Shown here: piece by piece, positions 1-8,127 of the stretch
Layout of the letters: every line of letters starts with the position of its first letter
How positions within the stretch are numbered: the first letter of the stretch is position 1
NCBI RefSeq assembly: GCF_003010965.1
Contig: NZ_PGGM01000005.1
Coordinates: 294,387-358,386, forward strand
DNA from: Phyllobacterium sophorae
GTDB taxonomy: Bacteria; Pseudomonadota; Alphaproteobacteria; Rhizobiales; Rhizobiaceae
Length of the DNA stretch: 64,000 bases
Direction of reading: 5' to 3'
The notes under the pieces: model-generated
What the model saw: the letters and a program-made list of their open reading frames with translations, nothing else
What the model was told of the DNA's origin: nothing
Database searches by the model: none
Program-made: the position numbers and the translations under genes

Positions 1-1
1 G

Positions 2-406
2 CCATTGACCACTATCGCCTTTGCTACGCTGCCTGCGCATATGCGCGGCGAAGGTACAGGCCTCTACAATCTCTCCCGCAACATTGGCTCAAGTGTCGGC
101 ATTGCTGTCGTTACCGCATTGATCACCGAGAACGTGCAGTCCAATCATGCGTCGATCGCCGCCTATGTCACGCCCTTCAATCACGCGTTCAATGCTCCGG
201 CTGTGATGCAGCATCTCGACCCGCTGAAGGCCGCAGGTCGCGCGGCACTGGATGGGATGATCACGACGCAGGCGACGATCATTGCTTATATGGACGACTT
301 CAAGCTGTTGATGATCATGTCGATCGTGTCTATCCCGCTGGTTCTGCTGCTGCGCAGACCCGCGCCGAACGCCGCGCCTGCGGAACACAGTGCCGTCATG
401 GAATAA
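2..406 (+). CDS. MFS multidrug efflux transporter, DHA2 (EmrB/QacA) family, C-terminal fragment
   Basis: The frame is open to the left edge of the window, so only the last ~134 residues are present. The text resembles the end of 14-helix DHA2 exporters: the stretch around LPAHMRGEGTGLYNLSRNIG is the usual loop plus start of a late helix in EmrB-type pumps, and a final hydrophobic helix (LLMIMSIVSIPLVLLLRR) precedes a short Ala/Pro-rich tail. These inner-membrane proton antiporters usually work with an EmrA-like membrane fusion protein encoded upstream, which would lie outside the window. Substrate cannot be told. The family call is good; the start is unseen. Confidence 0.8.
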   Translation, partial: PLTTIAFATLPAHMRGEGTGLYNLSRNIGSSVGIAVVTALITENVQSNHASIAAYVTPFNHAFNAPAVMQHLDPLKAAGRAALDGMITTQATIIAYMDDFKLLMIMSIVSIPLVLLLRRPAPNAAPAEHSAVME

Positions 407-457
407 GCCGAAGTGCCAATGCACAAACGATGTACGAAGCCATGACCAAGGCCCCGG

Positions 458-1069
458 CTACTGGGAGATCATGGGCTTTTGCAGCGCGATCAGCGCGTCA
501 GTCAGACCTTTCAGCGAAAACTTGATGTTGATATTCTGCCCATTCATAAGCCGAAGGCGGGCGCCGCCGCTCGTCCCCTTCTGCAAGGCACCGACCACTT
601 TTGCATCCAGCTTCTGCTGGGCCCAACAGCCGGCTTCATTGCAATTGCGGTAACTGATTTCAGTGATGGAACTGCCATCCGCTTCAATCAGAAATCCCGA
701 TGGGAGGAAAATGTTGAGGGGGACGAGCGCTGTCAGCAGAAGATCTGGCGCCTGCTTCTTGTCTTTCTTAACGGGGTCGAGGGCCGTTGGGGCAATGGCC
801 AAAGTCAGCACGTTGACGTCCGTGTCGCCTTGCTTGACTTGCGCCACCTGCGCCACTTCACAATTCGGGACAATCGTGCCGTCCGCTGCCTTCATGTCCA
901 CGCAGCGGTAGAACCAATCCTGATACTGGACCGACCGTACCTGAGGCTCGCTTGCCTGCTGAGGCTGAGGGGGAGCAGCTGCCGCAGATGGCGCTTGCTG
1001 GGCACAGGCAGTTCCCGTGGCGCAAAAAATAGCAATTGTGCCCATGGCGAGGCTAAAATCTCTGAACAT
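458..1069 (-). CDS. Invasion-associated locus B (IalB) family periplasmic protein
   Basis: 203 residues with an N-terminal hydrophobic signal segment (residues ~5-23, ending at TACAQQ), a Pro/Gln/Ala-rich linker, then an IalB-like beta domain beginning at QYQDWFYRC. Four cysteines (YRCVD, PNCEV, RNCNEAGC) are placed as expected for disulphides in this family. IalB was named in Bartonella for a role in erythrocyte invasion, but homologues are widespread in non-pathogenic Hyphomicrobiales, where the role is unknown. It stands alone, convergent with the MFS fragment and in the same direction as the oxidoreductase upstream of it, from which it is separated by ~170 bases. Family call firm; function unknown. 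Confidence 0.85.
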   Translation of the reverse strand: MFRDFSLAMGTIAIFCATGTACAQQAPSAAAAPPQPQQASEPQVRSVQYQDWFYRCVDMKAADGTIVPNCEVAQVAQVKQGDTDVNVLTLAIAPTALDPVKKDKKQAPDLLLTALVPLNIFLPSGFLIEADGSSITEISYRNCNEAGCWAQQKLDAKVVGALQKGTSGGARLRLMNGQNINIKFSLKGLTDALIALQKPMISQ

Positions 1070-1238
1070 ATCAATCTCACATTCACAATAAATTCAATAA
1101 AGCGGAGCGCACGTTGCGGCGGAAAAGCCGCAAGCAATTGGCAAAAAACAACGAACTCAGATGGCAACAAACTCCCGTTGGGCAATAATGAGCGGTTTAC
1201 AGTCGATATGACATTGGCGTCAATCAACCGCCTACACG

Positions 1239-2618
1239 TCAGTTCGGCTCGCTGAGGTCACCGAGCAGCGTCGGGATCAACTCGGAGACGGTCGGGTGAA
1301 TAGGCACAGCCCATTTCAAGGTCGAATAGCCGACATCGGCGTTCATTATGTCAAGTATGCCATGGATGGCCTCGTCGCCGCCGGTGCCCAATATGGCCGC
1401 GCCGAGAATCTTCTTGGTTTCGGCGTCCACGACGACCTTCATGAATCCTTGGGTTTCGTCTTTCTCCACTGCGCGGCCAACACGGGTCATCGGACGTTTG
1501 GAAACCAGCAGCGCCCTTCCCGTCTTGCGGGCTTGCGTCTCGCTCATTCCCGCGCGTCCCAGCGGCGGGTCGATATAGAGCGCGTAGCCAGGAATGCGAT
1601 CACTGACCTTGCGGTCTTCGCCATCGAGAAGGTTCGCCGCGACGATCTCGAAATCATTATAGGCCGTATGAGTGAAGGCGCCGCGTCCATTGCAGTCGCC
1701 AAGCGCCCACACGCCCGTGACATTCGTTTCAAGCTGGTCGTTGACCTCGACATAACCGCGTTCATCGAGCTTGATGCCGGCCCTGTCGAGGCCGAGATCA
1801 TCGGTGTTGGGCCGCCTTCCGATCGCCAGCAGCACGTGCGAGCCGACAGCATTGCGTGAACCTGTACTGCAATCGAGATTGACTTGCGTGCCATCCGCAT
1901 GCCGTTTGAAGGAGATGCATTCCGCGTCGAGCCGGCATGAAATTCCCTCGGCTTCCAGAATATCCTTGATCGCAACTGAAACATCTTCGTCTTCGCGCGC
2001 AACGAGCCGTGACCCCTTTTCGACCACGGTCACCTCTGCGCCGAAGCGCCGGTACATCTGCGCGAATTCGAGCCCGATATAGCTGCCGCCAACCACGACC
2101 AGATGTCTGGGCAAGGTATCCAGCGCCAGGATCGACGTGTTGGTCAGGAAATCGACATCCTTTACGCCCGGCATGTCGGGAACATTTGCGCGGCCGCCGG
2201 CATTGATGAAGATGCGCGGGGCCGTGAAAGCCTGGCCATCGATGTCGATTTCGTGCGGCCCGGTGAAGCGGGCATGCCCCTTGATGACGGTACAATCCGT
2301 CATGCCGCGCAGCCATTTTTCGACACCGCCACGCGAGTTCGCGGACACGGTAGCTGCCCGCTGCTTTACGCGCTTCATGTCGATACGGACGGGCGAGTCG
2401 ATGGTGACACCGTAATCACCTCCACGCCGCGCAAGATGGGCCGCGTAGGCACTGGCGACGAGGGTCTTCGTCGGCATGCACCCCGTATTGACGCAAGTGC
2501 CGCCGAACAGATTGCGCTCGACGATGAGGACCTTCATGCCAGCGGCCGTCAGCCGCCCGGCAAGGGATGGCCCAGCCTGTCCCGCCCCGATGATGATTGC
2601 GTCGAAAGCCTTGTTCAT
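1239..2618 (-). CDS. FAD-dependent pyridine nucleotide-disulfide oxidoreductase, mercuric-reductase-like
   Basis: 459 residues. FAD-binding GxGxxG appears as IIGAGQAGPSLAG near the N-terminus, the redox-active CxxxxC as GGTCVNTGCMPTKT (residues ~41-54), the NAD(P)-binding Rossmann motif as VVVGGSYIGLEFAQM, the second FAD motif as VWALGDCNG, and the C-terminal dimerisation domain with HPTVSE. This is the class I flavoprotein fold of lipoamide dehydrogenase, glutathione reductase and MerA. There is no HMA metal-binding domain and no C-terminal vicinal cysteine pair, so mercury reduction is doubtful. I start at MNKAFDAII rather than the longer frame because a purine-rich site (GGGGCGGAACG) sits just upstream. 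No pathway partners are adjacent. Confidence 0.85.
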   Translation of the reverse strand: MNKAFDAIIIGAGQAGPSLAGRLTAAGMKVLIVERNLFGGTCVNTGCMPTKTLVASAYAAHLARRGGDYGVTIDSPVRIDMKRVKQRAATVSANSRGGVEKWLRGMTDCTVIKGHARFTGPHEIDIDGQAFTAPRIFINAGGRANVPDMPGVKDVDFLTNTSILALDTLPRHLVVVGGSYIGLEFAQMYRRFGAEVTVVEKGSRLVAREDEDVSVAIKDILEAEGISCRLDAECISFKRHADGTQVNLDCSTGSRNAVGSHVLLAIGRRPNTDDLGLDRAGIKLDERGYVEVNDQLETNVTGVWALGDCNGRGAFTHTAYNDFEIVAANLLDGEDRKVSDRIPGYALYIDPPLGRAGMSETQARKTGRALLVSKRPMTRVGRAVEKDETQGFMKVVVDAETKKILGAAILGTGGDEAIHGILDIMNADVGYSTLKWAVPIHPTVSELIPTLLGDLSEPN

Positions 2619-2786
2619 GGTCGTTCCGCCCCGCTTGCTGATTGCTTGGAATGGCGCGCCTCCCAGCATAGATCAGGGCATGAAAACAAGGAATTGGTAA
2701 TCTTTCGAAATATCGAGTGAATGTCAGGTTCAGGCAGCGTTCAGGTCAAGACGTATATCATCGCAGCGTTCCACGGGGTATCTGTC
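2619..2786. promoter_or_regulatory. Intergenic region with an 11-bp-spaced direct repeat GTTCAGG
   Basis: GTTCAGG occurs at 2728-2734 and again at 2739-2745, an exact helical-turn spacing typical of tandem half-sites for OmpR-class response regulators. It lies between the start of the oxidoreductase (minus) and a possible small membrane peptide (plus). Which protein binds is unknown. Confidence 0.3.
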
Positions 2787-2927
2787 ATGCTTGTTCAGCG
2801 TCTTGGCATTGTGTTTTTTATTTTCCTCGCCTTTGCTTTGTCCTTTGGCAGTATTGTCAACCATGCAAAGTCCAGCCGGCTCGCTCATCCTGATTTTCAG
2901 GCCGATCTCATACATCGACAAAACTGA
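2787..2927 (+). CDS. Possible small membrane peptide
   Basis: A 46-residue frame starting MLVQRLGIVFFIFLAF with one strongly hydrophobic segment (residues ~5-22) and a polar tail ending in HRQN. No family is recognised. Support is limited to the hydrophobic profile and the direct repeat 42-60 bases upstream; no clear ribosome binding site is seen. It could equally be non-coding. Confidence 0.3.
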   Translation: MLVQRLGIVFFIFLAFALSFGSIVNHAKSSRLAHPDFQADLIHRQN

Positions 2928-2939
2928 GCGCGAGACGCC

Positions 2940-3131
2940 TCAATCGCCCTTTTTCTTGCGTGCCTCCGCGGCGTCGAGACGGTCCAGCAGGTCAAGAAAG
3001 CGCTTTGGAACGTTTTTTGCGGCTGGTATTGGGTTGGCGCTTTTCATCGCTTGCTGGAATTCCGGTCGCAGAACCTGATCGCGGACGACACTCGCCATGG
3101 GGTGGCGCGAAGCCACGGGTTTTGCTGCCAT
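2940..3131 (-). CDS. Small hypothetical protein with a NepR-like helix
   Basis: 63 residues from an ATG preceded by GGAAAG (spacing 6). The protein is basic and helical. Its C-terminal half, VPKRFLDLLDRLDAAE, resembles the second helix of NepR-type anti-sigma factors (which read like VPxRFLDLLxxL), and the size also suits that family. However the first helix does not obviously match, and no phyR, ecfG or histidine kinase gene is adjacent, as would be normal for the general stress response locus. I therefore leave it as hypothetical. A longer frame upstream exists, but lacks a ribosome binding site. Confidence 0.5.
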   Translation of the reverse strand: MAAKPVASRHPMASVVRDQVLRPEFQQAMKSANPIPAAKNVPKRFLDLLDRLDAAEARKKKGD

Positions 3132-3399
3132 GATCTTTCCAATCGATTCTAAAGCGAGGAAAAAACTCGCTGTTCTCGCGTCACGCGTCTCCCGGATCAC
3201 CCACTCAAGCCGCAACGCGGCATAGGGTCTTTCGTTTCAAATTGTATGGGGGTATGGTCAACAAATACTGAAGATTACCGACGTGACCGGCGACTGAACC
3301 GCACTTGCGCATCAGCGGGGCGTTACCTCATTTATAAATTCCGGGTGTGGAACCTGAACTGGGTCACTGCGTTTTCCTCAAAAGTTGGGAGGGATACCT

Positions 3400-4329
3400 A
3401 TGTTGATCCGCGTCGGCTACGAAATTGCCATCAGATGCAATGAACCAACCCCTATGAACACTTATCTCAATCTGGAATCGGCGCGGATACCGGATATTCA
3501 GTGCGAGCGGGGTCCCACGGCTACACCGGACGTGCGGCTGGAAACATTTCGCGATCTTTTCGGCAATCGCTGTCTGCGTTTGGTAGCGCCCGCCGGCAAT
3601 CTGTCATTGAAATACGATGCCGTCGTCAATGATGATGGCAGGCCCGACCCCGTCGACGAGGACGCGGCGGAAGTAAGCGTGGACAAGGTGCCCGTTGAAT
3701 GCCTTACTTATCTTTCGGCCAGCCGCTACTGCGAAACCGACGAGCTGAGCAACCTTGCATGGAACCTGTTCGGCCATATCAAACCGGGCTGGGGCAGAGT
3801 TCAAGCGATCTGCGATTACGTGAATCAGCGCCTGACATTCAGCTATGGTTTTGCGCGGGCGACACGCACTGCCATGCAGGCGCACGAGGAGCGCGCCGGC
3901 GTTTGCAGGGATTTCACGCATCTTGCAGTTGCATTCTGCCGATGCATGAATATTCCCGCGCGCTATGTCAATGGCTATCTGGGCGATATCGGGGTTCCGC
4001 CCGACCCGGCACCGATGGATTTCAACGCCTGGTTCGAAGTGTTCCTCGGGGGTAAATGGCACACATTCGACGCACGCCACAATCAACGGCGCATCGGCCG
4101 GATTGTCGTGGCGCGCGGGCGGGACGCCGCTGATATCCCGTTGATCCATACGTTCGGCCCCCATGAGCTGACGAATTTCAAGGTCTGGACCTTTGAGGAA
4201 CACGACCCTTCCTTTGCCAGTCAGCGCTTCGAGAAAGTATCGCTGATCACGCCATGGTTCAGCCCGCGATGGTCGCGCCTTTCGCGTCACATAAGGGAAA
4301 GGAGCGAGGCCGAGCCGTCCCCGCATTAG
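3400..4329 (+). CDS. Transglutaminase-like cysteine protease family protein
   Basis: 309 residues. The N-terminal ~80 residues (MLIRVGYEIAI, then SLKYDAVV) match the bacterial transglutaminase N-domain; the central transglutaminase-like core has the catalytic Cys in ERAGVCRDFTHLA (residue ~168), the His in GGKWHTFDARHN and the Asp two residues on. These cytoplasmic proteins are usually peptidases or amidases rather than cross-linkers; in many proteobacteria they sit beside alpha-E or circularly permuted ATP-grasp genes, which are absent here. I chose ATG 3400 because GGGAGGGA lies just upstream and the N-domain begins there. Substrate unknown. Confidence 0.85.
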   Translation: MLIRVGYEIAIRCNEPTPMNTYLNLESARIPDIQCERGPTATPDVRLETFRDLFGNRCLRLVAPAGNLSLKYDAVVNDDGRPDPVDEDAAEVSVDKVPVECLTYLSASRYCETDELSNLAWNLFGHIKPGWGRVQAICDYVNQRLTFSYGFARATRTAMQAHEERAGVCRDFTHLAVAFCRCMNIPARYVNGYLGDIGVPPDPAPMDFNAWFEVFLGGKWHTFDARHNQRRIGRIVVARGRDAADIPLIHTFGPHELTNFKVWTFEEHDPSFASQRFEKVSLITPWFSPRWSRLSRHIRERSEAEPSPH

Positions 4330-4545
4330 TCAGTATCTGGCCCGCCATCTTCAACGGTTCACGCGGTAGGAAGCCGGCTTATTTCATCGGTTCCACTTTG
4401 CCATATTTCAAGCGTAACGGACGGGTGCTGCAGTGCGGTAAGCCCTTTCAAATCCGGATGAATTCTTTTCAATTTGCCATGCCACAATTGGCGCGTTACG
4501 ATTCTTGCGTCGCTGGAGTTCAATGAGAGAGAAAGGAACAATTCC

Positions 4546-4812
4546 ATGCCTTTCGACAATCCTCCTAATCCGACCTACTCCCAGGATGACTGGAATGTGA
4601 TGCAAGCTGCCTACGATAAGGCGGCGGCGACGCTCGTGGTGAAGTCAAGCACGGACGAAGAAGCGAAAATCATTGCCGAAACAGTGATGACAGCATTCAA
4701 TCGCGGCAACAGGGACGTCAATTCCCTCGCGGCGCTTGCTGTGATTACCGCCATCAATTCTCATCCCGCCGTGAGCGGGAGCCAGGGTGAACCAGAAAAG
4801 CGCTACGCGTAA
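4546..4812 (+). CDS. Hypothetical protein
   Basis: 88 residues starting MPFDNPPNPTYSQDDW, with AAAGGA upstream. It is soluble and helical, with the acidic stretch STDEEAKIIAETV and then an Ala-rich helix LAALAVITAIN; there is no signal peptide or cysteine. I do not recognise the family. Codon use matches neighbours and the ribosome binding site is good, so it is probably real. It follows the transglutaminase gene by ~220 bases and is likely its own unit. Confidence 0.6.
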   Translation: MPFDNPPNPTYSQDDWNVMQAAYDKAAATLVVKSSTDEEAKIIAETVMTAFNRGNRDVNSLAALAVITAINSHPAVSGSQGEPEKRYA

Positions 4813-4894
4813 ACCGGCACCGCTGCACTTTGACTTTCAATCGCTTTTACGGCACATCAGACTGCAGGAATTGTCGTGCAGCTGAGGTCGGGGA

Positions 4895-5080
4895 ATGAAA
4901 TTTATTACTTTCGCAACGCTTTTGAGCAGCCTCTTGCTGACCGCTTGCGGGTCAACCTATGCGAGCTGGTCGCCGCGCAGAAGCGAAATTTCAACTCCGA
5001 ACCCAGCGAGTTGTCAAAGCGGCTATGGTGTGTGCCCGGGCAGATATGGCCGCGCCAGCCAAATGCGCCATTCATCCTAG
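4895..5080 (+). CDS. Possible small lipoprotein
   Basis: 61 residues. The N-terminus MKFITFATLLSSLLLTACGS is a compact lipoprotein signal with lipobox LTAC (cysteine at residue 18), and GAGGTCGGGG precedes the ATG. The mature part is short, polar, contains two further cysteines and has no recognised domain. It ends just before the convergent stop of the operon at 5082. The signal is convincing; the rest is too short to judge. Confidence 0.5.
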   Translation: MKFITFATLLSSLLLTACGSTYASWSPRRSEISTPNPASCQSGYGVCPGRYGRASQMRHSS

Positions 5081-5081
5081 G

Positions 5082-6221
5082 TCAGCCGGCAAAACTCTGG
5101 CGGAACAGCCTGTTCAGATCGTCAATGACGTTTCTTGCTTCGTGGTTTTTCAGGAGCCCCGTATTGAGACGGTCTGAAGCGGCCTGCTGAAATGCCATGT
5201 ACCCATTGTGGCGCGGACGCATCCATGAGCCCTCCAGCGTCTTGCGCGTCGCAAAATAAAAATCCGCCGTTTCCGAATTGACCTTTTCATCCTCCCAGGC
5301 ATCAGCATGGCCAGGTTGACCGCCGGCAGAAGCATAGGGACCGCGCTGTACCTTCCCGCTTGCTATCCAGTAGGCGAAATCCACCGCCGCGTCCCGATTT
5401 GGTGAGAAGGCGGATATGGCGATACCGGTGCCTCCCAGCGCCGAACCAACGGGGCCATTCGTGCCCGCCGCCGGTATGTCGGCAAAGGCTATACGGCCGG
5501 GACGGAACCCCTCGATCGCGTAGTTGACATAGCCGTAAATCAAAGGCGAATAGGCGATGGTCGAACCCGCAGCGGACATCTTTTCCAGGACTGCGATCGG
5601 ATCCATGCCAAAACAGGCCGGGTCGATCAGCGAAACAATCTCACGCATCATGTCAAATGTTCTTGCGCCGTTCTCGGGACAGATCAAATCCCCGAGCTTC
5701 GCTGCGGCACAGGGTGATCCCATATTGGCGCTGAGGGTGTAAAAGCTCATCAGCGTATGCGGCGGCCGAAGCGGCAGAAGAACTTTTCCCTCCCGTGCGA
5801 GGGTCAAGGCGCCGTTCCATGCGACAGGGGGTTTTGCCAGCAAATCCGGTCGCCACGCAGCGACTTGAGCCGCAGTATCAACAGGAAATGCCCATTGCCG
5901 GCCTTGCCAGCGATAACTCTGATAAGACTGCCCGACGCTGCCTTTGACCAGAGCGTCGCGATCTGCTTGACGTCCAGGAACGTCAAGCGGGGCAAGGCAG
6001 CTTTCCGCCGTAATCTGGCCGACATGCGGATGATCGATGACGATCAGGTCATACTCCCGCGCCAGCTCTTCGACCGGAAACGATTCAAAATCCTGCAGTG
6101 AACGTTTTTCCCATTCGATGCCGACACCCGTTTGCTCTTCCCATAGCCTGGAGCAGGCAACCATGGGATCGTAGCCGCGCGGATGGTTCCACGTCATGCC
6201 TTTCAACTTTATTTCAATCAC
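5082..6221 (-). CDS. Solute-binding-like protein without signal peptide, third gene of CoA-transferase operon
   Basis: 379 residues with the fold signature of family 1 extracellular solute-binding proteins of carbohydrate ABC transporters: an N-terminal lobe around EYDLIVIDHPHVGQI, an aromatic middle, and the late YASAGGQPGH and FAYWIASGKVQ elements typical of such proteins. It begins MIEIKLKGMTWNHPRG with no signal sequence or lipobox, so as annotated it would stay in the cytoplasm. It overlaps the CoA-transferase gene by four bases (ATGA), showing translational coupling. No permease or ATPase gene is adjacent. It may be a cytosolic ligand-binding protein or a start may have been lost; I see no better upstream start because the previous gene occupies the space. 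Confidence 0.7.
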   Translation of the reverse strand: MIEIKLKGMTWNHPRGYDPMVACSRLWEEQTGVGIEWEKRSLQDFESFPVEELAREYDLIVIDHPHVGQITAESCLAPLDVPGRQADRDALVKGSVGQSYQSYRWQGRQWAFPVDTAAQVAAWRPDLLAKPPVAWNGALTLAREGKVLLPLRPPHTLMSFYTLSANMGSPCAAAKLGDLICPENGARTFDMMREIVSLIDPACFGMDPIAVLEKMSAAGSTIAYSPLIYGYVNYAIEGFRPGRIAFADIPAAGTNGPVGSALGGTGIAISAFSPNRDAAVDFAYWIASGKVQRGPYASAGGQPGHADAWEDEKVNSETADFYFATRKTLEGSWMRPRHNGYMAFQQAASDRLNTGLLKNHEARNVIDDLNRLFRQSFAG

Positions 6222-7381
6222 AGCGCGAACTCCTTGCGGATAGCCTCGCTATGTTCACCGATACGCGGCGCGGCACGATCAAACTTTGCACGCTGGCCAT
6301 TGACCCGGATGGGCGAGCGCGTGGTGAGGATGGAAACGTTATCGTCCCGCTCCACTTTCTGCAGCATGTCGAGAACCTTGAAGCCTTCGCTCTGCAGGAG
6401 TTCCTCCCAATTCAACACCTTGGCGCACCAGATATCGGCAGGTTCAAGGATCGAGAGCCAATGGCCGGTCGTTTCCGTTGCCAGCCTGGCTGCGATGATG
6501 CGCTTGATTTCGTCGCGTTGCGTGAACCATGAAGCAGGCTCATCGCGATAGGGAGCAAGTTCTTCAAGTTCCAGAAGATCTGCCAGTTTCGACAATGGGG
6601 TCATCGCGAGTGCCAGGTAGCCGTCCCTTGTCTGGTAAACTCCATAAGGGGCAGAAAGGTAGGCGTGCGCACTGCGGAAATCCGACCGCTTCGGCAGGCG
6701 GCGGCCATCGTTCAAATGTGTGGTCAGCACCTCGAACTGGAAATCGATCAGCGATTCCATGAGACTGGTTTCGATATGACTGCCCTTGCCGCTGATGCCA
6801 CGGCGCACCAGCGCGGCGAGGATACCCTGCACCGTCGCGGCTCCCGCCAGCATATCGCCGACGGCAAGGCCGAAGGGCACCGGTCCCTGGCTCTCATCGC
6901 CATTGAGCCACATGAGGCCGGAGCGCGATTGCGCCAAAAGGTCCTGACCCGGCCGCGACACCCAAGGGCCCTCTTCGCCATACCCGCTGATGCTGGCATA
7001 GACGAGCTGGGGATTGATCGCCTTAACAGTCTCATAGCCGAGGCCAAGCCGCTCGATCACACCGGGGCGGAAATTCTGAATCAGCACATCGGCCCTGGCG
7101 AGCAGCGATTTTAACGACGCGACATCGGCCGCGCTCTTGAGGTCTATGGCCAGACTTTCCTTGGCGCGGTTGATCGCATGGAAAATCGTGGAATCGCCGC
7201 CGATTTCCGTATCGCTGAGATAAAGCCGGCGGGAGAGGTCGCCACCATCCGGACGCTCGATCTTGATGACGCGGGCACCGAGATCCATCAGCCGCAGCGA
7301 AGCATAGGGGCCAGACAGGAACTGGCTCATATCGACGACAAGCAGGCCCGTCAGAGGTAATTCAGTGGTCTCGGCAGTCAT
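6218..7381 (-). CDS. CaiB/BaiF family (type III) CoA-transferase
   Basis: 387 residues, full length for the family, which moves CoA between carboxylic acids through an aspartyl-CoA intermediate and forms interlocked dimers. Visible hallmarks are the N-terminal LVVDMSQFLSGPYASLRLMDLGA and VIKIERPDGGD, the NRAKESLAIDLK segment, the loop DVLIQNFRPGVIERLGLGYE, then YASISGYGEEGPW followed by GQDLLAQSRSG, where the catalytic Asp is GQDLLAQ (residue ~167). It sits between a MaoC dehydratase (one-base overlap) and a binding-protein-like gene (four-base overlap), so the three are made from one message. The substrate is unknown; the MaoC neighbour suggests a short hydroxyacyl- or enoyl-CoA. Confidence 0.88.
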   Translation of the reverse strand: MTAETTELPLTGLLVVDMSQFLSGPYASLRLMDLGARVIKIERPDGGDLSRRLYLSDTEIGGDSTIFHAINRAKESLAIDLKSAADVASLKSLLARADVLIQNFRPGVIERLGLGYETVKAINPQLVYASISGYGEEGPWVSRPGQDLLAQSRSGLMWLNGDESQGPVPFGLAVGDMLAGAATVQGILAALVRRGISGKGSHIETSLMESLIDFQFEVLTTHLNDGRRLPKRSDFRSAHAYLSAPYGVYQTRDGYLALAMTPLSKLADLLELEELAPYRDEPASWFTQRDEIKRIIAARLATETTGHWLSILEPADIWCAKVLNWEELLQSEGFKVLDMLQKVERDDNVSILTTRSPIRVNGQRAKFDRAAPRIGEHSEAIRKEFAL

Positions 7382-7932
7382 TATTTCTCGGTCTTTCCAA
7401 TGAAATCGGCGGGGTTGTTGTATTTCACCGTTTGCAAATGTTCGCAGTAGAGGACGAGTTCGCCCTCATTCTTGAACACTTCGTAGCTGGCACGGATCAG
7501 GCCCAGTTCCTTGTAGCGCGGTCGCTTATCCAGATTGGTGCGGATGGTGTAGATCGTATCGTTGAGGAAGACTGGCTTTATGAAGCGCAACTTGTCATAA
7601 CCGTAGGAAAAGGCGTTGACGCAATTCGTCGCCACCAGGCCAAGCCCGGCGGAAAACACGAACGCCCCTGCAATCAGCCGTTTGCCAAAAATGCCATCGC
7701 TCTCGGCAAACATCTGGTCCTGCACGTATGGGTGGATATCCGTGACCAGCATGTTGAAGAGGTGGCTGTCGCTCTCCGAGATCGTCCGGCGCAGCGAGCG
7801 GATTTTCTGCCCGGCCGGCCAGTCCTCGTAGAACCAGTTTTCGGCATTCCACACCGGCAATGCGGCATGATCGGCCGGCATGTCCATCGGATGGGTAGTT
7901 GAAACACCGACTGTCGGTGCAAAGGCCGTCAT
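7381..7932 (-). CDS. MaoC family (R)-specific enoyl-CoA hydratase/dehydratase-like protein
   Basis: 183 residues, single hot-dog domain. The N-terminus has the usual [32 protein letters not shown] opening in which the ED...D/H positions mark the MaoC hydratase 2 motif; [15 protein letters not shown] forms the central helix, and [22 protein letters not shown] the following strand. It resembles mesaconyl-CoA hydratase-type MaoC proteins more than FabA. It is the first gene of the three-gene minus-strand operon, so together with the CoA-transferase it could hydrate an acyl-CoA formed there. The ATG at 7932 has only a weak ribosome binding site. Confidence 0.82.
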   Translation of the reverse strand: MTAFAPTVGVSTTHPMDMPADHAALPVWNAENWFYEDWPAGQKIRSLRRTISESDSHLFNMLVTDIHPYVQDQMFAESDGIFGKRLIAGAFVFSAGLGLVATNCVNAFSYGYDKLRFIKPVFLNDTIYTIRTNLDKRPRYKELGLIRASYEVFKNEGELVLYCEHLQTVKYNNPADFIGKTEK

Positions 7933-8127
7933 CGTGGCATGTTCCCGTCAGCCGGACGAACGCGCACCCCTGATGGCATCTGTCACCCTCCCATATCTTC
8001 TCTTGTGAATATCTTTTTCACATATGGGTACAAATGACAAGACTGTTGAATGGATATCGCCCCTCGCGCCACGTAGATCGACTAGCCGGCCGGGAAGCAA
8101 AGCGGTTTCTGTTGGTGGGAACTTGTC

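Noticed and set aside
479..1255. Long plus-strand frame opposite the IalB gene
   Set aside because: It overlaps IalB antisense, has no ribosome binding site or recognisable domain, and reflects the codon bias of the real gene.
1239..2618. Mercuric reductase
   Set aside because: Lacks the HMA domain and the C-terminal cysteine pair; no mer genes nearby. Called only as MerA-like flavoprotein.
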